Part shown: piece after piece, positions 45,701-56,400 of the stretch | How positions within the stretch are numbered: position 1 is the stretch's first letter | Layout: each line of letters opens with the position of its first letter | Assembly: GCA_963930645.1 (NCBI GenBank) | Contig: OZ005648.1 | Location: 271,819,830 to 271,883,829 of the forward strand | From: Salticus scenicus | Lineage: Eukaryota > Arthropoda > Arachnida > Araneae > Salticidae | Length of the DNA stretch: 64,000 nucleotides | Reading direction: 5' to 3' | The notes under the pieces: model-generated | Database searches by the model: none | Seen by the model: only the letters and a program-made list of their open reading frames with translations | What the model was told of the DNA's origin: nothing | Position numbers and translations under genes: made by a program

Positions 45701-46199
45701 ATGACCCGGATGTTAGTATGAATACACTGATAGATGTTACATTTTAATTTATAACTCAGCATCCCATGGCAATCCCATTCTGAAAATCACAGTAATTATA
45801 GATAATAAATGCAGGAACAACATATATTTTTTTTAAAAAAAATAAAAAATGCACTTTTTGAGTTATTGAAGGTCAAAGGTCAAAAAGTTTGACCTTGAAA
45901 TGAAAAATTTAAAAAATGTGTGCATGTGATATATCCTTTGAAAGCCTTCATTATAAGCTTTCTAATGATACCAAATTCATACCTCTAAGTCAATTAGGGA
46001 AGAACATAGGGGCACATTTGTAAAACAAGAATTTTGAAAATTTGGATTTTTGCAGCCCTGTACATCAAAAACTAAAAAAGGTAGAGACTTATTAATTGGT
46101 ACAGATTCATTTCTCTATAGAACAAATAAATGAGCCAAATTTCATAGAAATCTGAGGGGGTCAGGTTTTTTGCTTCGCTGATTTGACATGGAATGACCC
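42765..46199 (+). mobile_element. Sola-like DNA transposon with long compound inverted repeats
   Basis: Starts GGGTCATTCCATGTCAAATC and ends in its inverse. AAAA flanks both ends (42761-42764, 46200-46203), and neighbouring minisatellite units show the single AAAA (CCTCAAAACGTAG), so the target duplication is 4 bp. Each inverted repeat is about 900 bp and itself contains two tandem halves: GGGTCATTCCAAGTCAAATC recurs at 43264 and, inverted, near 45690. A broken transposase lies between. Four-bp duplications and this kind of Cys-rich protein fit the Sola superfamily, but the assignment is from memory and needs a database check. Confidence 0.75.
44206..45338 (+). pseudogene. Sola-like transposase, broken and C-terminally truncated
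   Basis: Starts at ATG 44206 (MDNLEMEPSTST). A Cys-rich N-terminus (CKRYCC..CCKK) passes into a second frame near 44320 (DYKICDTCRKELKACTEKQ). A Ser/Lys-rich linker follows, then a stop TGA at about 44751 where the frame otherwise continues (LLSQKAGLKNIQDEFGVSDY, TARKAKSLVKEK: helix-turn-helix-like). The last part from about 44856 reads MPGKKDFISLKMNGKREHIQ, KLILCNLREVYALFKQRY, GFSKFCELRPKYCVLAGASG and THSVCVCTTHQNAKLM, ending NPTKACYFGNCKNCPGTNT. These Cys-His patterns are known from many arthropod and cnidarian transposon proteins. The remaining catalytic half is absent. Confidence 0.7.
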
Positions 46200-46203
46200 A
46201 AAA

Positions 46204-46745
46204 CGTAGGTCTAGTTCAGCATAAAATACACTCAAATCAATGAAAATCAAATAAACCAATCAAATCTCTTGTAATTCCTCAAAACGTAGCTCTAGTTCAA
46301 CGTAAAATACACTCAAATCAATGAAAATCAAATAAACCAATCAAATCTCTCGTAATTCCTCATAACAATAACTTAGCTCTAGTTCAACGTAAAATACACT
46401 CAAATCAAATAAACCAATTAAATCTTTCGTAATTCATCATAACGTAGCTCTAGTTCAACATAAAATACATTCAAATCAATGAAACCAATCAAATCTCTCG
46501 TAATTCCTCAAAACGTAGATCTAGTTCAATGTAAAATACACTCAAATCAATGAAAATCAAATAAACCAATGAAATATCTTGTAATTTCTCACAACGTACC
46601 TCTAGTTCAACGTAAAATACACTCAAATGAATGAAAATCAAATAAACCAATAAAATACCTCTTAATTCCTCATAACATAGCTCTAGTTCAATGTAAAATA
46701 CACTCAATTCAATGAAAATCAAATAAACCAATCAAATCTCTCCTA
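46204..46745 (+). repeat. Minisatellite D, 70-82-bp unit
   Basis: About seven units of CGTAGCTCTAGTTCAACG, AAAATACACTCAAATCAATG, AAAATCAAATAAACCAATCA and AATCTCTCGTAATTCCTC. One more unit (42716-42764) lies left of the Sola-like element, so the transposon split the array. The minus-strand open frame at 46489-46731 is the repeat read through. Confidence 0.85.
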
Positions 46746-49405
46746 AGATTTTCCATTCTGCGTCCTTATAGAAATGTGAAGTTTTATTTTCATATTTTTA
46801 TTAATTAAAAGAAAACTTATCAAAAATTCGAAAATCGAACTTCGATGTGCACAATGATCCTTAGGAGGGCACCTTTGTGTTAAATCACGTGACTGTCCGA
46901 GCTACCGTTTACGTGAACAGTGAAATATACATATATATATACAAATATTGCTCACTTAATAGTATAAGATATGTATGTATATGTAGGGTTCATGCTAGTG
47001 ATGAAACTTTAGTGGTCCAAAATTACACAGATATTTTAATTTAAAGATATTTTGAAACAAACTGTATGATTTTATTTAAATATTATTTTCTGAAAACATA
47101 CAACAGTAAAATAAATTACAGTTTTTAACAAACAAAACATAGATGAAAAGTAAATAACTCATGTAACTCATGATCACCACTTTTTTCACCCAATTAGTAA
47201 CATAAAAAACAATTGAGGGAAAAAAAAAATTCTACTCAAGATAATGAAACTGTAAAGTATTTATAAACAGATCACAAATTAGGTACCAAAAAGTAATTAT
47301 GTTTACAAAATAAAATAGAAGGTTATTATCCAAAAGGCAGGTGACTCGATTGATCCAAATTTTGCCACAGCGAATGCGGGTGAAAAAGAAAGAAAAAAGA
47401 TTGGAACTGAGACTTTTTTTGACTATATGTCATATTTCAAAATATTATGCATTTTGATCATAATTTGGGAAAGGACTTGATTGATTGATCCTTAATATAA
47501 TTTGCTGAAAAAATGAAGTTAATCTGACAATTATAGGAGAGTATGCAATTTTTATTATTAAATTACTTTTTATTATCATTATTTTATTGCAAAACAGAGA
47601 ATGATAATGGTTGAATGGGTAGAATAAGCAAACAAACAATTACAATGCAAATGTTTGTTTCAGATATAACTTTTTTTTTCAATTAAAAAGCAAGCAAGGC
47701 CTCATTTTAATTTAATTTCCAAATTAACTTTTCTTCTAAAATTTTATAACTATTAATGAAAATTCACTTCAATAGTTTTAAAAATGTAAATAAAGAGAGA
47801 GAGAGAGGAAAGATGAAGAAGAAAATGGCTTATAGATAATTTTGGCCATAAAATTGTCAACCATATTTGGGATTTTGGTGATATTAGTTGATAACTTAAA
47901 CATGGCAAGAACTGTCGTCATGTTGACATGAACCTTATGTGTGAAATTGTTACACAATGAATTTCTAAAAATTTTGCATGCTAATATAATTTCAACAATG
48001 ATAAAACAGATTTTTTCTTATGGTATGTAATGTTATGTGAATTCATTAACCGCAAATTTTAATTAAAGAAAAATAAAAAATGATTTGTGATAAGAGTGAA
48101 ATTCATGTTTGTAACATATGCACATAAAGGGGTTTTTGCACTATCTTGATTGCATTGTAGTTTGCAAGAAAAACTAAATTATGGGTTTCAGCGTGTTGTT
48201 TTACCATTTTCATTAAAAAAAAAAAAAAAAAAAGAAGTATATGTATGTAAAGGAAGAGAAGATTAACCGCTAATAAATTTAGGTTGAAAATAGCAATCCA
48301 ATGACTATATTTGTTAAGACCTGTTTGACATTATAAATATGTTAAATTCTCAAATTTTTGTTAATCTCAAATTTGTAATTTTTGTCCAGAAAAGTACCAA
48401 AGTACATTGTTAATATGAAGAGAAAATATTTTCAACTGATTTGCTGTGTTTTTCTTTGCTTCTGTACTACCTCTATTTCTTGTTTGGTGGCACACACACT
48501 GTTATGATTAATTTTTTATGACTGGTTACTACTAATATATTGGTCTAGCATTTTTTAAAAATGTATTATAGTATTTGTATTATTTCTAGAATTTTTACAT
48601 GTTACTATCTTTATGAATCTTCTTTTATGTATGCAATTTTTGCTGCTGTTAAGTAATTTTTAATAATTCTAAAATTTATTTACATATTGACATCACGATT
48701 AATTTAGCTAAGGCTGTTTTTTTTTTTTTTTTTTAATCCAAAATTTATCAATATTACAAGCATTAAAAAAATTGGCTAATTACATCAGTTAAAATTATAC
48801 GTATAAAAGATATGTATAAATGTTTGCAAGAACAAAGTACAGAGACGAAATGAACATAACCATATGAGACTAAAGACAACATGGTGAATGTGTAGAAAAT
48901 AATTTTTTCATTATTAAGAAGTACTTTGACATCTTTGAAAATTTTAATTTATTAGATTCAAGAATATTAATAATGATGTTGTTAAAGATAATATGCATTT
49001 TTTTTTTTTTTTTTTTTTTTAAGATGCTCAAAAATTTTTATCCTGAATGTATTTCTTTAAGATTTAAAATTAATAAAGAAATAAAAGAAAACAATAAAAC
49101 GCAATAACAAATAAACAATAATTTCTTAATAGGAAAATTCGAAAGTGATAGGTTATTTAATTATAAATTTTAAGAGAATTACGTTTGAAATTTGAGAGGA
49201 TTTTGTGATTTGAGAAGTATTTAACACCTTAAATTTACAGTAAAAAATAATTTACTAAATATGTTTATTAAAATTAATTTAGAAATTTTAAAAATGAATA
49301 GTTAATTTCGATATTCTTAAATGATTTAATAGTGCTATATTAAAATTAATTAATTTAATTAATAATTCAAATTAATTAAATTAACAGAAAAACAAACGAT
49401 TTTTT
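46746..49405. other. Long AT-rich stretch without recognised genes
   Basis: TA run near 46930, GA run near 47795-47808, A run near 48214, T runs near 48718 and 48998. The open frame at 47445-47639 (minus) has no motif. If mRpS16 has its promoter at 49.5 kb this is first-intron DNA. Confidence 0.35.
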
Positions 49406-49409
49406 AGAA

Positions 49410-49720
49410 TTTATAGACCTTGACGCCGTTATGGACACGGATTAAAAGAGAAGGATGTATTACTAATGTTACGGAAAGGTAGTAATTTTCATCTTACAGA
49501 TAGAGGGCGACCAAATCTCGAAAATACACCAATCAGCGCGTTTTTACATTTCTGGCTGTTCCTTCGTTGGATGACTGAAGCCGAAGGGGCGGGCTTTCCC
49601 TTTCTTCCGATGAGTTTCAAAGATACTACACCAGGCGGCGATCAGATCGCTTACTCTGTTCGGCTGAATTAATGCGGAAAATAAAGCTCCGTTCCCCACG
49701 CTGACCGCCCTATCTAGTTT
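49410..49720. promoter_or_regulatory. GC- and CpG-rich block, candidate promoter
   Basis: Clearly GC-richer than everything around it, with many CpGs (GCGCG, GCGGCGATC, CCGAAG). It has a CCAAT box in ACCAATCAGCGCG (49528-49540) and a GC box GGGGCGGGC (49585-49593). These are typical of a TATA-less housekeeping promoter. On the minus strand a possible donor CTATCT|GTAAGA lies at about 49495, so it could serve a 5' non-coding exon of mRpS16, whose first coding exon has an upstream acceptor. A plus-strand gene starting here is equally possible. The open frame 49466-49672 has no recognised domain. Confidence 0.45.
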
Positions 49721-50720
49721 ATCATCCTGTATCCTAATCCGTGGTTATGGATTTATGTATGTAAACATTAAAAGTTGTGTAGTACAAATAGCATAGAAAT
49801 TGATCAGAATTATCGCTAGTGATTATTATCATCATCTAAGTTCACCATAATACTATTGCGCGTGCTATTTTTACAAGACGTCGTTGCATGATAAAATAAA
49901 GAAGATATATTTTTTTTTTGTTTATTTTCATTTCAATTACGTCAATTACCACCTGCTCTGAATCGTTGACAGTATATTTGCCATATGCTAATTGTGAATT
50001 ATCCCGTTTAGGTGCTACTTTTTTTTTTCTTTTTATTATTTTATACATGTTTAGCATTGTGTATTGAAGAATTTTTGTGTTTTGTGTCTATAACTGATTG
50101 TTTGGAGAATCTGATTCTCCGGAAGAATTATGACATCCAAAGGTGATTTTAATCCCTTTGAGGTAAATTCCTGTTAGAATTATGTACATATATACAAAAA
50201 TATATGTAATAGAAGAAAAATAATTGATATTTATGAGTTTGTGTTTATGATGTGATGGGTAAATGTATTTAGAATGTGTTGTGTGGAATAATAACATATT
50301 TTATGTATAAAAAACTGCGTACAGACTGACAGATAAACCAAAGCAATAACCACTTCTTAAATTAGTTAGAAAGTGTTAAAAATAACCAAATCCTATCCTG
50401 AAAGCTATCTTTAATGAATAAAATTATATGAACAATTGAAATCATTTTTCAATTAATAAATAAATAATAAAATCGCCACAGACACACACACACACACAAA
50501 AAAAGAATATTTGACTAGAAAAACCGCCTATACCTTATTTCTTTAGTATTTTAATCTAAAGGTTTTTTAATCCTCAAAAGCATTATTTTGTACGTACAAG
50601 TATAATAAATGATAAGTACGCCCTTTCCTCTACCCCAAAACGAAAATAACCATTTCTTTATTGAGGTTACTATAGAATTTGGCATAAACACATTAGCACA
50701 ACACGCCATATACCATTCCT
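49721..50720. other. Non-coding DNA
   Basis: Short frames at 49842-50057 and 50088-50297 (minus) have no motif. A CA run lies near 50479-50496. No gene seen. Confidence 0.3.
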
Positions 50721-51177
50721 GGCTAAGCTTTACTATATGGCACCCATTGCTTATTGCCGTTGCCGATGTTTTGATCGCGTGATATGATGGTGATTCGAGA
50801 CCCGAATCAGAGTATCGATACTTTTTTCTGTTGTATCGAAACGTAACATTTACTGATTCATGCATCGCTAATTAGGGGTATCCAGTGATGTTTTTTTTTT
50901 TTGTTTTAATGCTCGCGAAGCGAGCAAACAGCAGAAAACATAGTGACCGAGGCTCCATGAATTTTCATGCTTTTACTGATTCATGCTCCACGAATTAGGG
51001 GCGTCCAGTGATGTTTTTTTTTGTTTTAATGCTCGCGAAGCGAGCAAACAGCAGAAAACATAGTGACCGCTGCTCCATGAATTTTCATGCTCCACGAATT
51101 AGGGGCGTCCAGTGATGTTTTTTCTGGAACAACTATAGTATTTCCCCTCAGCTAGATTTGGCGAATTTTCGTTGGCG
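50721..51177 (-). mobile_element. Foldback-family module with 120-bp repeats (left copy)
   Basis: Begins GGCTAAGCTTTACTATATGG then CACCCATTGCTTATTGCCG and ends GGAACAACTATAGTATTTCC..AGCTAGATTTGGCG. Two 120-bp units lie inside in minus orientation. Its parts recur inverted at 52130-52262 and 52335-52385. Confidence 0.7.
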
Positions 51178-51523
51178 ATTATGGGTAAATTCTACTTTTG
51201 AAGTGATTGCCATGGATTTCTAACGTAAACAAAACCGAAATATGTTTTTCAGAATGGCATCATTAAAATAATTCATTGAACTTATTTCTAATAATAACAA
51301 AACAAATATGTATTTAAAATTGACTTACCTTCTTGATGTTTATGAATTTCGTTATGCTTTTACATTCCATACAGTTATTCAGTTTAAATGCTATTTTATA
51401 TTTACCGGTAAAATATGATTATATAAATTAGAATTTCGTTTAACATTTTTAACAAAAGGAAAAAATTATTTTTAATGTACATATATGTACATTTATTTAT
51501 ATATATAAAAAAAAAAAAAAAAA

Positions 51524-52862
51524 GGAACAGCTTTACTATACGGCACCCATTGCTTATTGCCGTTGCCGATGTTTTGATCACGTGGTATGATGGTGTTTTG
51601 ATTCAATTTGTGAGTCGGTACTGCGAATAGTTTCACAACGTCGTGAATCGAATCAAAATGTTATGAAACAATACTTTTCATCACTATGAAACATTTTTTT
51701 TATGTTTCACTATGTTTTCTGCTGTTTGCTCGCTTCGCGAGCATTAAAACCGAAAAAAACATCACTGGATGCCCCTAATTCGTGGAGCATGAATCATTAA
51801 AAGCATGAAAATTCATGGAGCAGCGGTCACTATGTTTTCTGCTGTTTGCTCGCTTCGCGAGCATTAAAACCAAAAAAAACATCACTGGACGCCCCTAATT
51901 CGTGGAGCATGAATCAGTAAAAGCATGAAAATTCATGGAGCCGCGGTCACTATGTTTTCTGCTGTTTGCTCGCTTCGCGAGCATTAAAACAAAAAAAAAC
52001 ATCACTGGACGCGCCTAATTCGTGGAGCATGAATCAGTAAAAGCATGAAGATTCATAGAGCCTCGGTCACTTTGTTTTCTGCTGTTTGCTCGCTTCGCGA
52101 GCATTAAAAAAAAACAAAATAAAAAAACATCACTGTATACCCCTAATTAGCGATGCATGAATCAGTGAATGTTACGTTTCGATACAACAGAAAAAAGTAT
52201 CGATACTCTGATTCGGGTCTCGAATCACCGTCATATCACGCGATCAAAACATCGGCAACGGCAGTAAACAGCATGCAGGTTGCCATATTGTATTGCAAAC
52301 AATCCAGAACGACATCGTTATCGCTCAAACCGGCGCCAACGAAAAATCGCCAAATCTAGCTGAGGGGAAATACTATAGTTGTACCTTTTTTCTTGTTTTA
52401 ACGCTCGCGAAGCGAGCAAACAGCAGAAAACATAGTGACCGCTGCTCCATGAATTTTCATGCTTTTACTGATTCATGCTCCACGAATTAGGGGCGTCCAG
52501 TGATGTTTTTTTTGGTTTTAATGCTCGCGAAGCGAGCAAACAGCAGAAAACATAAGTGACCGCTGCTCCATGAATTTTCATGCTTTTACTGATTCATGCT
52601 CCACGAATTAGGGGCGTCCAGTGATGTTTTTTTTTGTTTCAATGCTCGCGAAGCGAGCAAACAGCAGAAAACATAGTGAAACATAAAAAAAATGTTTCAT
52701 AATAATGAAAACTATTGTTTCATGACATTTTGATTTGATTCACAACGTTGTGAAATGATTTGCAGTAACGACTCACAAATCTAATCAAAACACCATCATA
52801 CCACGTGATCAAAACATCGGCAACGGCAATATGCAATGGGTGCCGTATAGTAAAGCTGTTCC
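51524..52862. mobile_element. Foldback-type transposon with inverted tandem arrays
   Basis: Ends GGAACAGCTTTACTATACGG and its inverse at 52843-52862, followed inward on both sides by CACCCATTGC, GCCGTTGCCGATGTTTTGAT and CATGATGGTGTTTTGATT-like sequence. The left arm holds four 120-bp units (starting 51721, 51841, 51961 and 52081), the right arm three in inverse (52390-52690). Each unit contains GCTGTTTGCTCGCTTCGCGAGC (hairpin GCTCGC-TTC-GCGAGC) and ATCACTGGACGCCCCTAATT. The unique middle (52262-52334) has no transposase. Long terminal arms built of tandem repeats are the structure of Drosophila foldback elements; homology to those is not claimed. Confidence 0.75.
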
Positions 52863-53050
52863 ACCATTCCTATGATTATGCTCCTATGGTCGCCAAATAT
52901 GGCGACTGTTTACTAGTTGGTGATTCGTGGTATAACTAACTAAACCCGTCCCATATTTTTAAATGCCACTTTCGAAACATTGTAAAATCGATATATGTAT
53001 CTTAAAACCCGAATAAACTACTATGCCAGAAACGCCAAAAGAAAAATATT
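52863..53050. other. Spacer between foldback element and PLE 3' end
   Basis: No gene. Contains GGTCGCCAAATATGGCGAC at about 52888-52906, a short palindrome. Confidence 0.35.
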
Positions 53051-53054
53051 TGCG

Positions 53055-53101
53055 ATGCATACAGCTGTTTTGGTAGCCTTAAGCCTACCGTCTTAGTGCA
53101 A
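53055..53101 (-). ncRNA. Decayed hammerhead motif at the PLE 3' end
   Basis: Minus strand: TGCA, CTAAGA, C, GGTAG-GCTTAAGG-CTACC, AAAA, CAGCTG, TA, TGCA. Stem I (TGCA/TGCA), stem II (GGTAG/CTACC) and the palindromic stem III (CAGCTG) are kept, but the core has lost one G of CTGANGA and GAAA has become AAAA. The architecture matches the motif at 23372-23415, so it is a dead hammerhead of a related PLE. Confidence 0.6.
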
Positions 53102-53169
53102 AAAGAATTCTGAATCTGGAGAAGTGCTCGTATATATAGGAGAGGGACCGAATTTAGTTCAACCAGTAG

Positions 53170-53451
53170 GATTACAGGAAAGGTGAAGTGTGTGGCCAAT
53201 AGGAATTTAGGAATGTTAGCTGTGTCAAAAGTAGAAAAATTAAGAAAATGTAGAGTGAATGTAGAATTTCCAACAATCAGACAAATAGGGAACAGCGAAA
53301 TCACAATTTACAAGGTTTTTAAAACTTTTATAAATATGAAAAGCTTCAAAGAAATAGAGTTCATGAACGGATTTAGGTCTGCAAATTATTTTAGCTGAAT
53401 TAAATTTAAAATTGTGATTTTCCTCCCAGCAATGTTTAGAAATAGCCGATT
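53170..53451 (-). pseudogene. PLE GIY-YIG endonuclease, second part
   Basis: Continues the frame interrupted by the pogo insertion: SAISKHCWEENHNFKFNSAK, IICRPKSVHELYFFEAFHIY and VNCDFAVPYLSDCWKF. HCWEENH is the His/Cys pattern of the PLE-specific zinc-binding part, and HELYFFEAFHIY covers the catalytic Glu region. It aligns with the fragment at 22917-23084. Confidence 0.75.
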
Positions 53452-53453
53452 TA

Positions 53454-56400
53454 GGGGAGACTGGGGTAAAATGGTCCACGGGGTAAAATGGACCACCCCC
53501 TATTATCTATATAATTACTTTCTTCTAATGTTTCATATTTTGGTACATAGATGGCAGCACTGAAATGATGATAATTACCTTGCAATTGTGTATCTAGGTG
53601 ACATTTTAGCCATTTTGTTCTAGAAAGTTGATTTGTGGTTGGCAAAAGTAAATATTTTCATCAAAACTTATACTCTTTTCTTCATTCAAGAATTATGATT
53701 TGAAAGATATTACTCAGCACAATAAAAAGGTAAGACCATATATTATTATATTCAGTGTAACTAAATTTATTTAATAAAAGATTTGTTATTTTTTTTGGAC
53801 AATTTTTGTTAGACTTCCACATGGGGTAAAATGGACCACCATGAACTGGGGTGAAATGGACCATGGTCCATTTTACCCCATTTCTATACTTCATGTACTT
53901 TTCCTAGTTTATATCATATGTGGAATTAAGAATTGATAAATTATTTATTTTTAATGAGTAATCAATGATTCAATTAATGGATTGGAAATGTTATATGTGT
54001 ATTATACTTTCAAATTTAATCCTAATTAGACCTCAAAGAAGAGTAAATATACATTTAATTTCAATTCAGGTTTCCTCTGATTTAGATTTCATTCAGTTTA
54101 TAATAATGACTTATTCAGTTGAATATTTATACTTTTACAAATATTCAATTATAACAAGCTATAATTAAATGATTCTATAAACAATTATACATCTTTTAGT
54201 TTATAGTTACGGATATTATATATGAGTTGAGATAAAATTAATTTTAAAGGGTACAACTGCAACACAATAATTTCACAGATAATGTACTTAAAGTAAACAA
54301 AGAATATTCAAATGATTTAAATTATATCATAATTAGGTTATTACAAAGAATATATTTTTTATTTTTCATTATTTTATCATATATATTTAAATTAATCTTT
54401 TCATTTTTTTAGCTATGCCGAGAAATAACCCTAGGAAAACTGATAGAGGAACTGTGCCCCATGAAGTTATGGAGCAGGCAGTAAAAAGTGTTCTGGATGA
54501 TAAAAAATCTATTCGTTCAGTTTGCAAAGAGTCAAACATTCCAAAAACAACCCTTCTACGTTATATACAAAAGTATAAAGATTCTAAATTAATGGAATTA
54601 GAAAGTGGTAAAAAATCAGCTATTAGATTTGCTCCAAACTATACGCATAAACAGATTTTTTCTAAGGAAGAAGAAGAAATGCTGAAAAACTATCTAATAG
54701 ATGCTGCTAGAATTCACCATGGACTTTCATTAAAAATGACAAGGAGATTAGCCTACGAATTTGCTTTAATTAATCAAAAGAATTTTCCTGAATCTTGGGA
54801 TAAGAATTCTGCAGCAGGAGAAGATTGGTTATATGGTTTTAGAAAACGTAACCCAGAAATTTCACTTCGGCAACCAGAATCTACTAGTTTATCAAGAGCA
54901 ACCAGCTTTAATCGTCATAATGTAGCCATCTTTTTTGAAAACTTGAAAAGTCTCTATTTACGCTTTAAATTTCAGCCACAAGACATATATAATGTTGATG
55001 AGACTGGCGTTACAACCTGCCATAAACCATCAAAAATTTTAGCTGAAAAAGGAATTAAACAAGTTGGAGGCATAACATCAGCTGAACGAGGACAACTGGT
55101 AACGGTTTGTATGGGAATAAATGCACTAGGAAATACTATTCCACCCTTTTTCATATTTCCTAGAGTTAATTTCAAGGATCACATGCTGAATGGTGCTCCA
55201 GAAGGTTCAGCAGGTTCTGCAAGCCCATCTGGTTGGATGAATGCTGAAAACTTTCTTTCTTACATGAAACATTTCATAAAATATGCAAAGTGTGTCAAAG
55301 AAAACCCCACATTATTGTTATTAGATAACCATGAGTCACACATATCCATTCCTGTGCTTGATATTGCCAAAAAACATGGGATTCATATGCTGACACTACA
55401 TCCACATACTAGCCACAAAATGCAGCCCCTTGATCGAACTGTTTTTGGCCCTTTCAAATCGCATTATAACAGTGCTTGTGAGTCTTGGATGTTATGTCAT
55501 CCTGGAAAAACAATGACAATTTATAACATCTCATCAGTAGTTGGCACGGCATTTCCTCAGGCTTTTACCATAAAAAACATTCAATCAGGATTTAGAGTTA
55601 CAGGCATATGGCCATTCAATGAAAATGTGTTTGAGGATGTCGAATTTCTCTCAGCATATGTCACTGATCAACCATCACCAGATGTGGACCTAACAAGCAC
55701 AGCTGATCAACAACCAAGCACAAGCACAGCTGATCAACCACCAAGCACAAGCACAGCTGATCAACAACCAAGCACAAGCACAGCTGATCAACAACCAAGC
55801 ACAAGCGCAGCTGATCAACAAACAAGCACAAGTGCAGCTGATCAACAACCAAGCACAAGCTCAGCTGATCTGCAATTAAATGCATCACAATTTCTGAGTG
55901 AAAGTCATCAGCTGAAAACAGTATCGCCTTTCGAAGTGCGTCCCTTGCCAAAAGCTTGCTTACGCAAGACAATTAAACGAAAGAAAGGCGTATCAAAAAT
56001 TCTAACTGATACACCAATTAAAAAAGCAATTGAAGAAGAAGCCAAAAAGAAAGAAGAGAAAAAATTTAAACAAAAAAATGCTGCTTTAGTTAGAGCTAAA
56101 AAGAATTTAGAAAAACTGTTACTTTCTACTATAGAGAAAAGTGATAAAACTGAGGGCCAGCAACATGTTTCAAAGCAAAAAAAGAAAAATTATATATCAG
56201 AAAGTTCAAGTGATTCTGAGAATATGTCTATTTATAGTGATACAGAACATAGTGATGAAGAAGTTATTTTACAGCATGAGGCTAATTTTGATAATGAATT
56301 AAAAGTTGGGAAGTATGTTTTGGTCAAATTTTTGACGAAAAAAACAATGGTTCACTTTGTCGGCTTAATAATAGAAAAAAATGACGAAGATTATTTCCTT

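Noticed and set aside
46489..46731. 80-codon minus-strand frame
   Set aside because: Simple translation of the 70-82-bp minisatellite, repeating the same peptide each unit.
50551..50865. 104-codon minus-strand frame and the similar frame at 52153-52359
   Set aside because: Both begin in the same foldback-module sequence in opposite orientation (MHESVNVTFRYNRKKYRYSD) and end in unrelated DNA. Shared repeat, not a gene.
55661..55972. Antisense open frame inside the pogo transposase
   Set aside because: It is the reverse reading of the STSTADQQP repeat region; the sense frame is the real gene.
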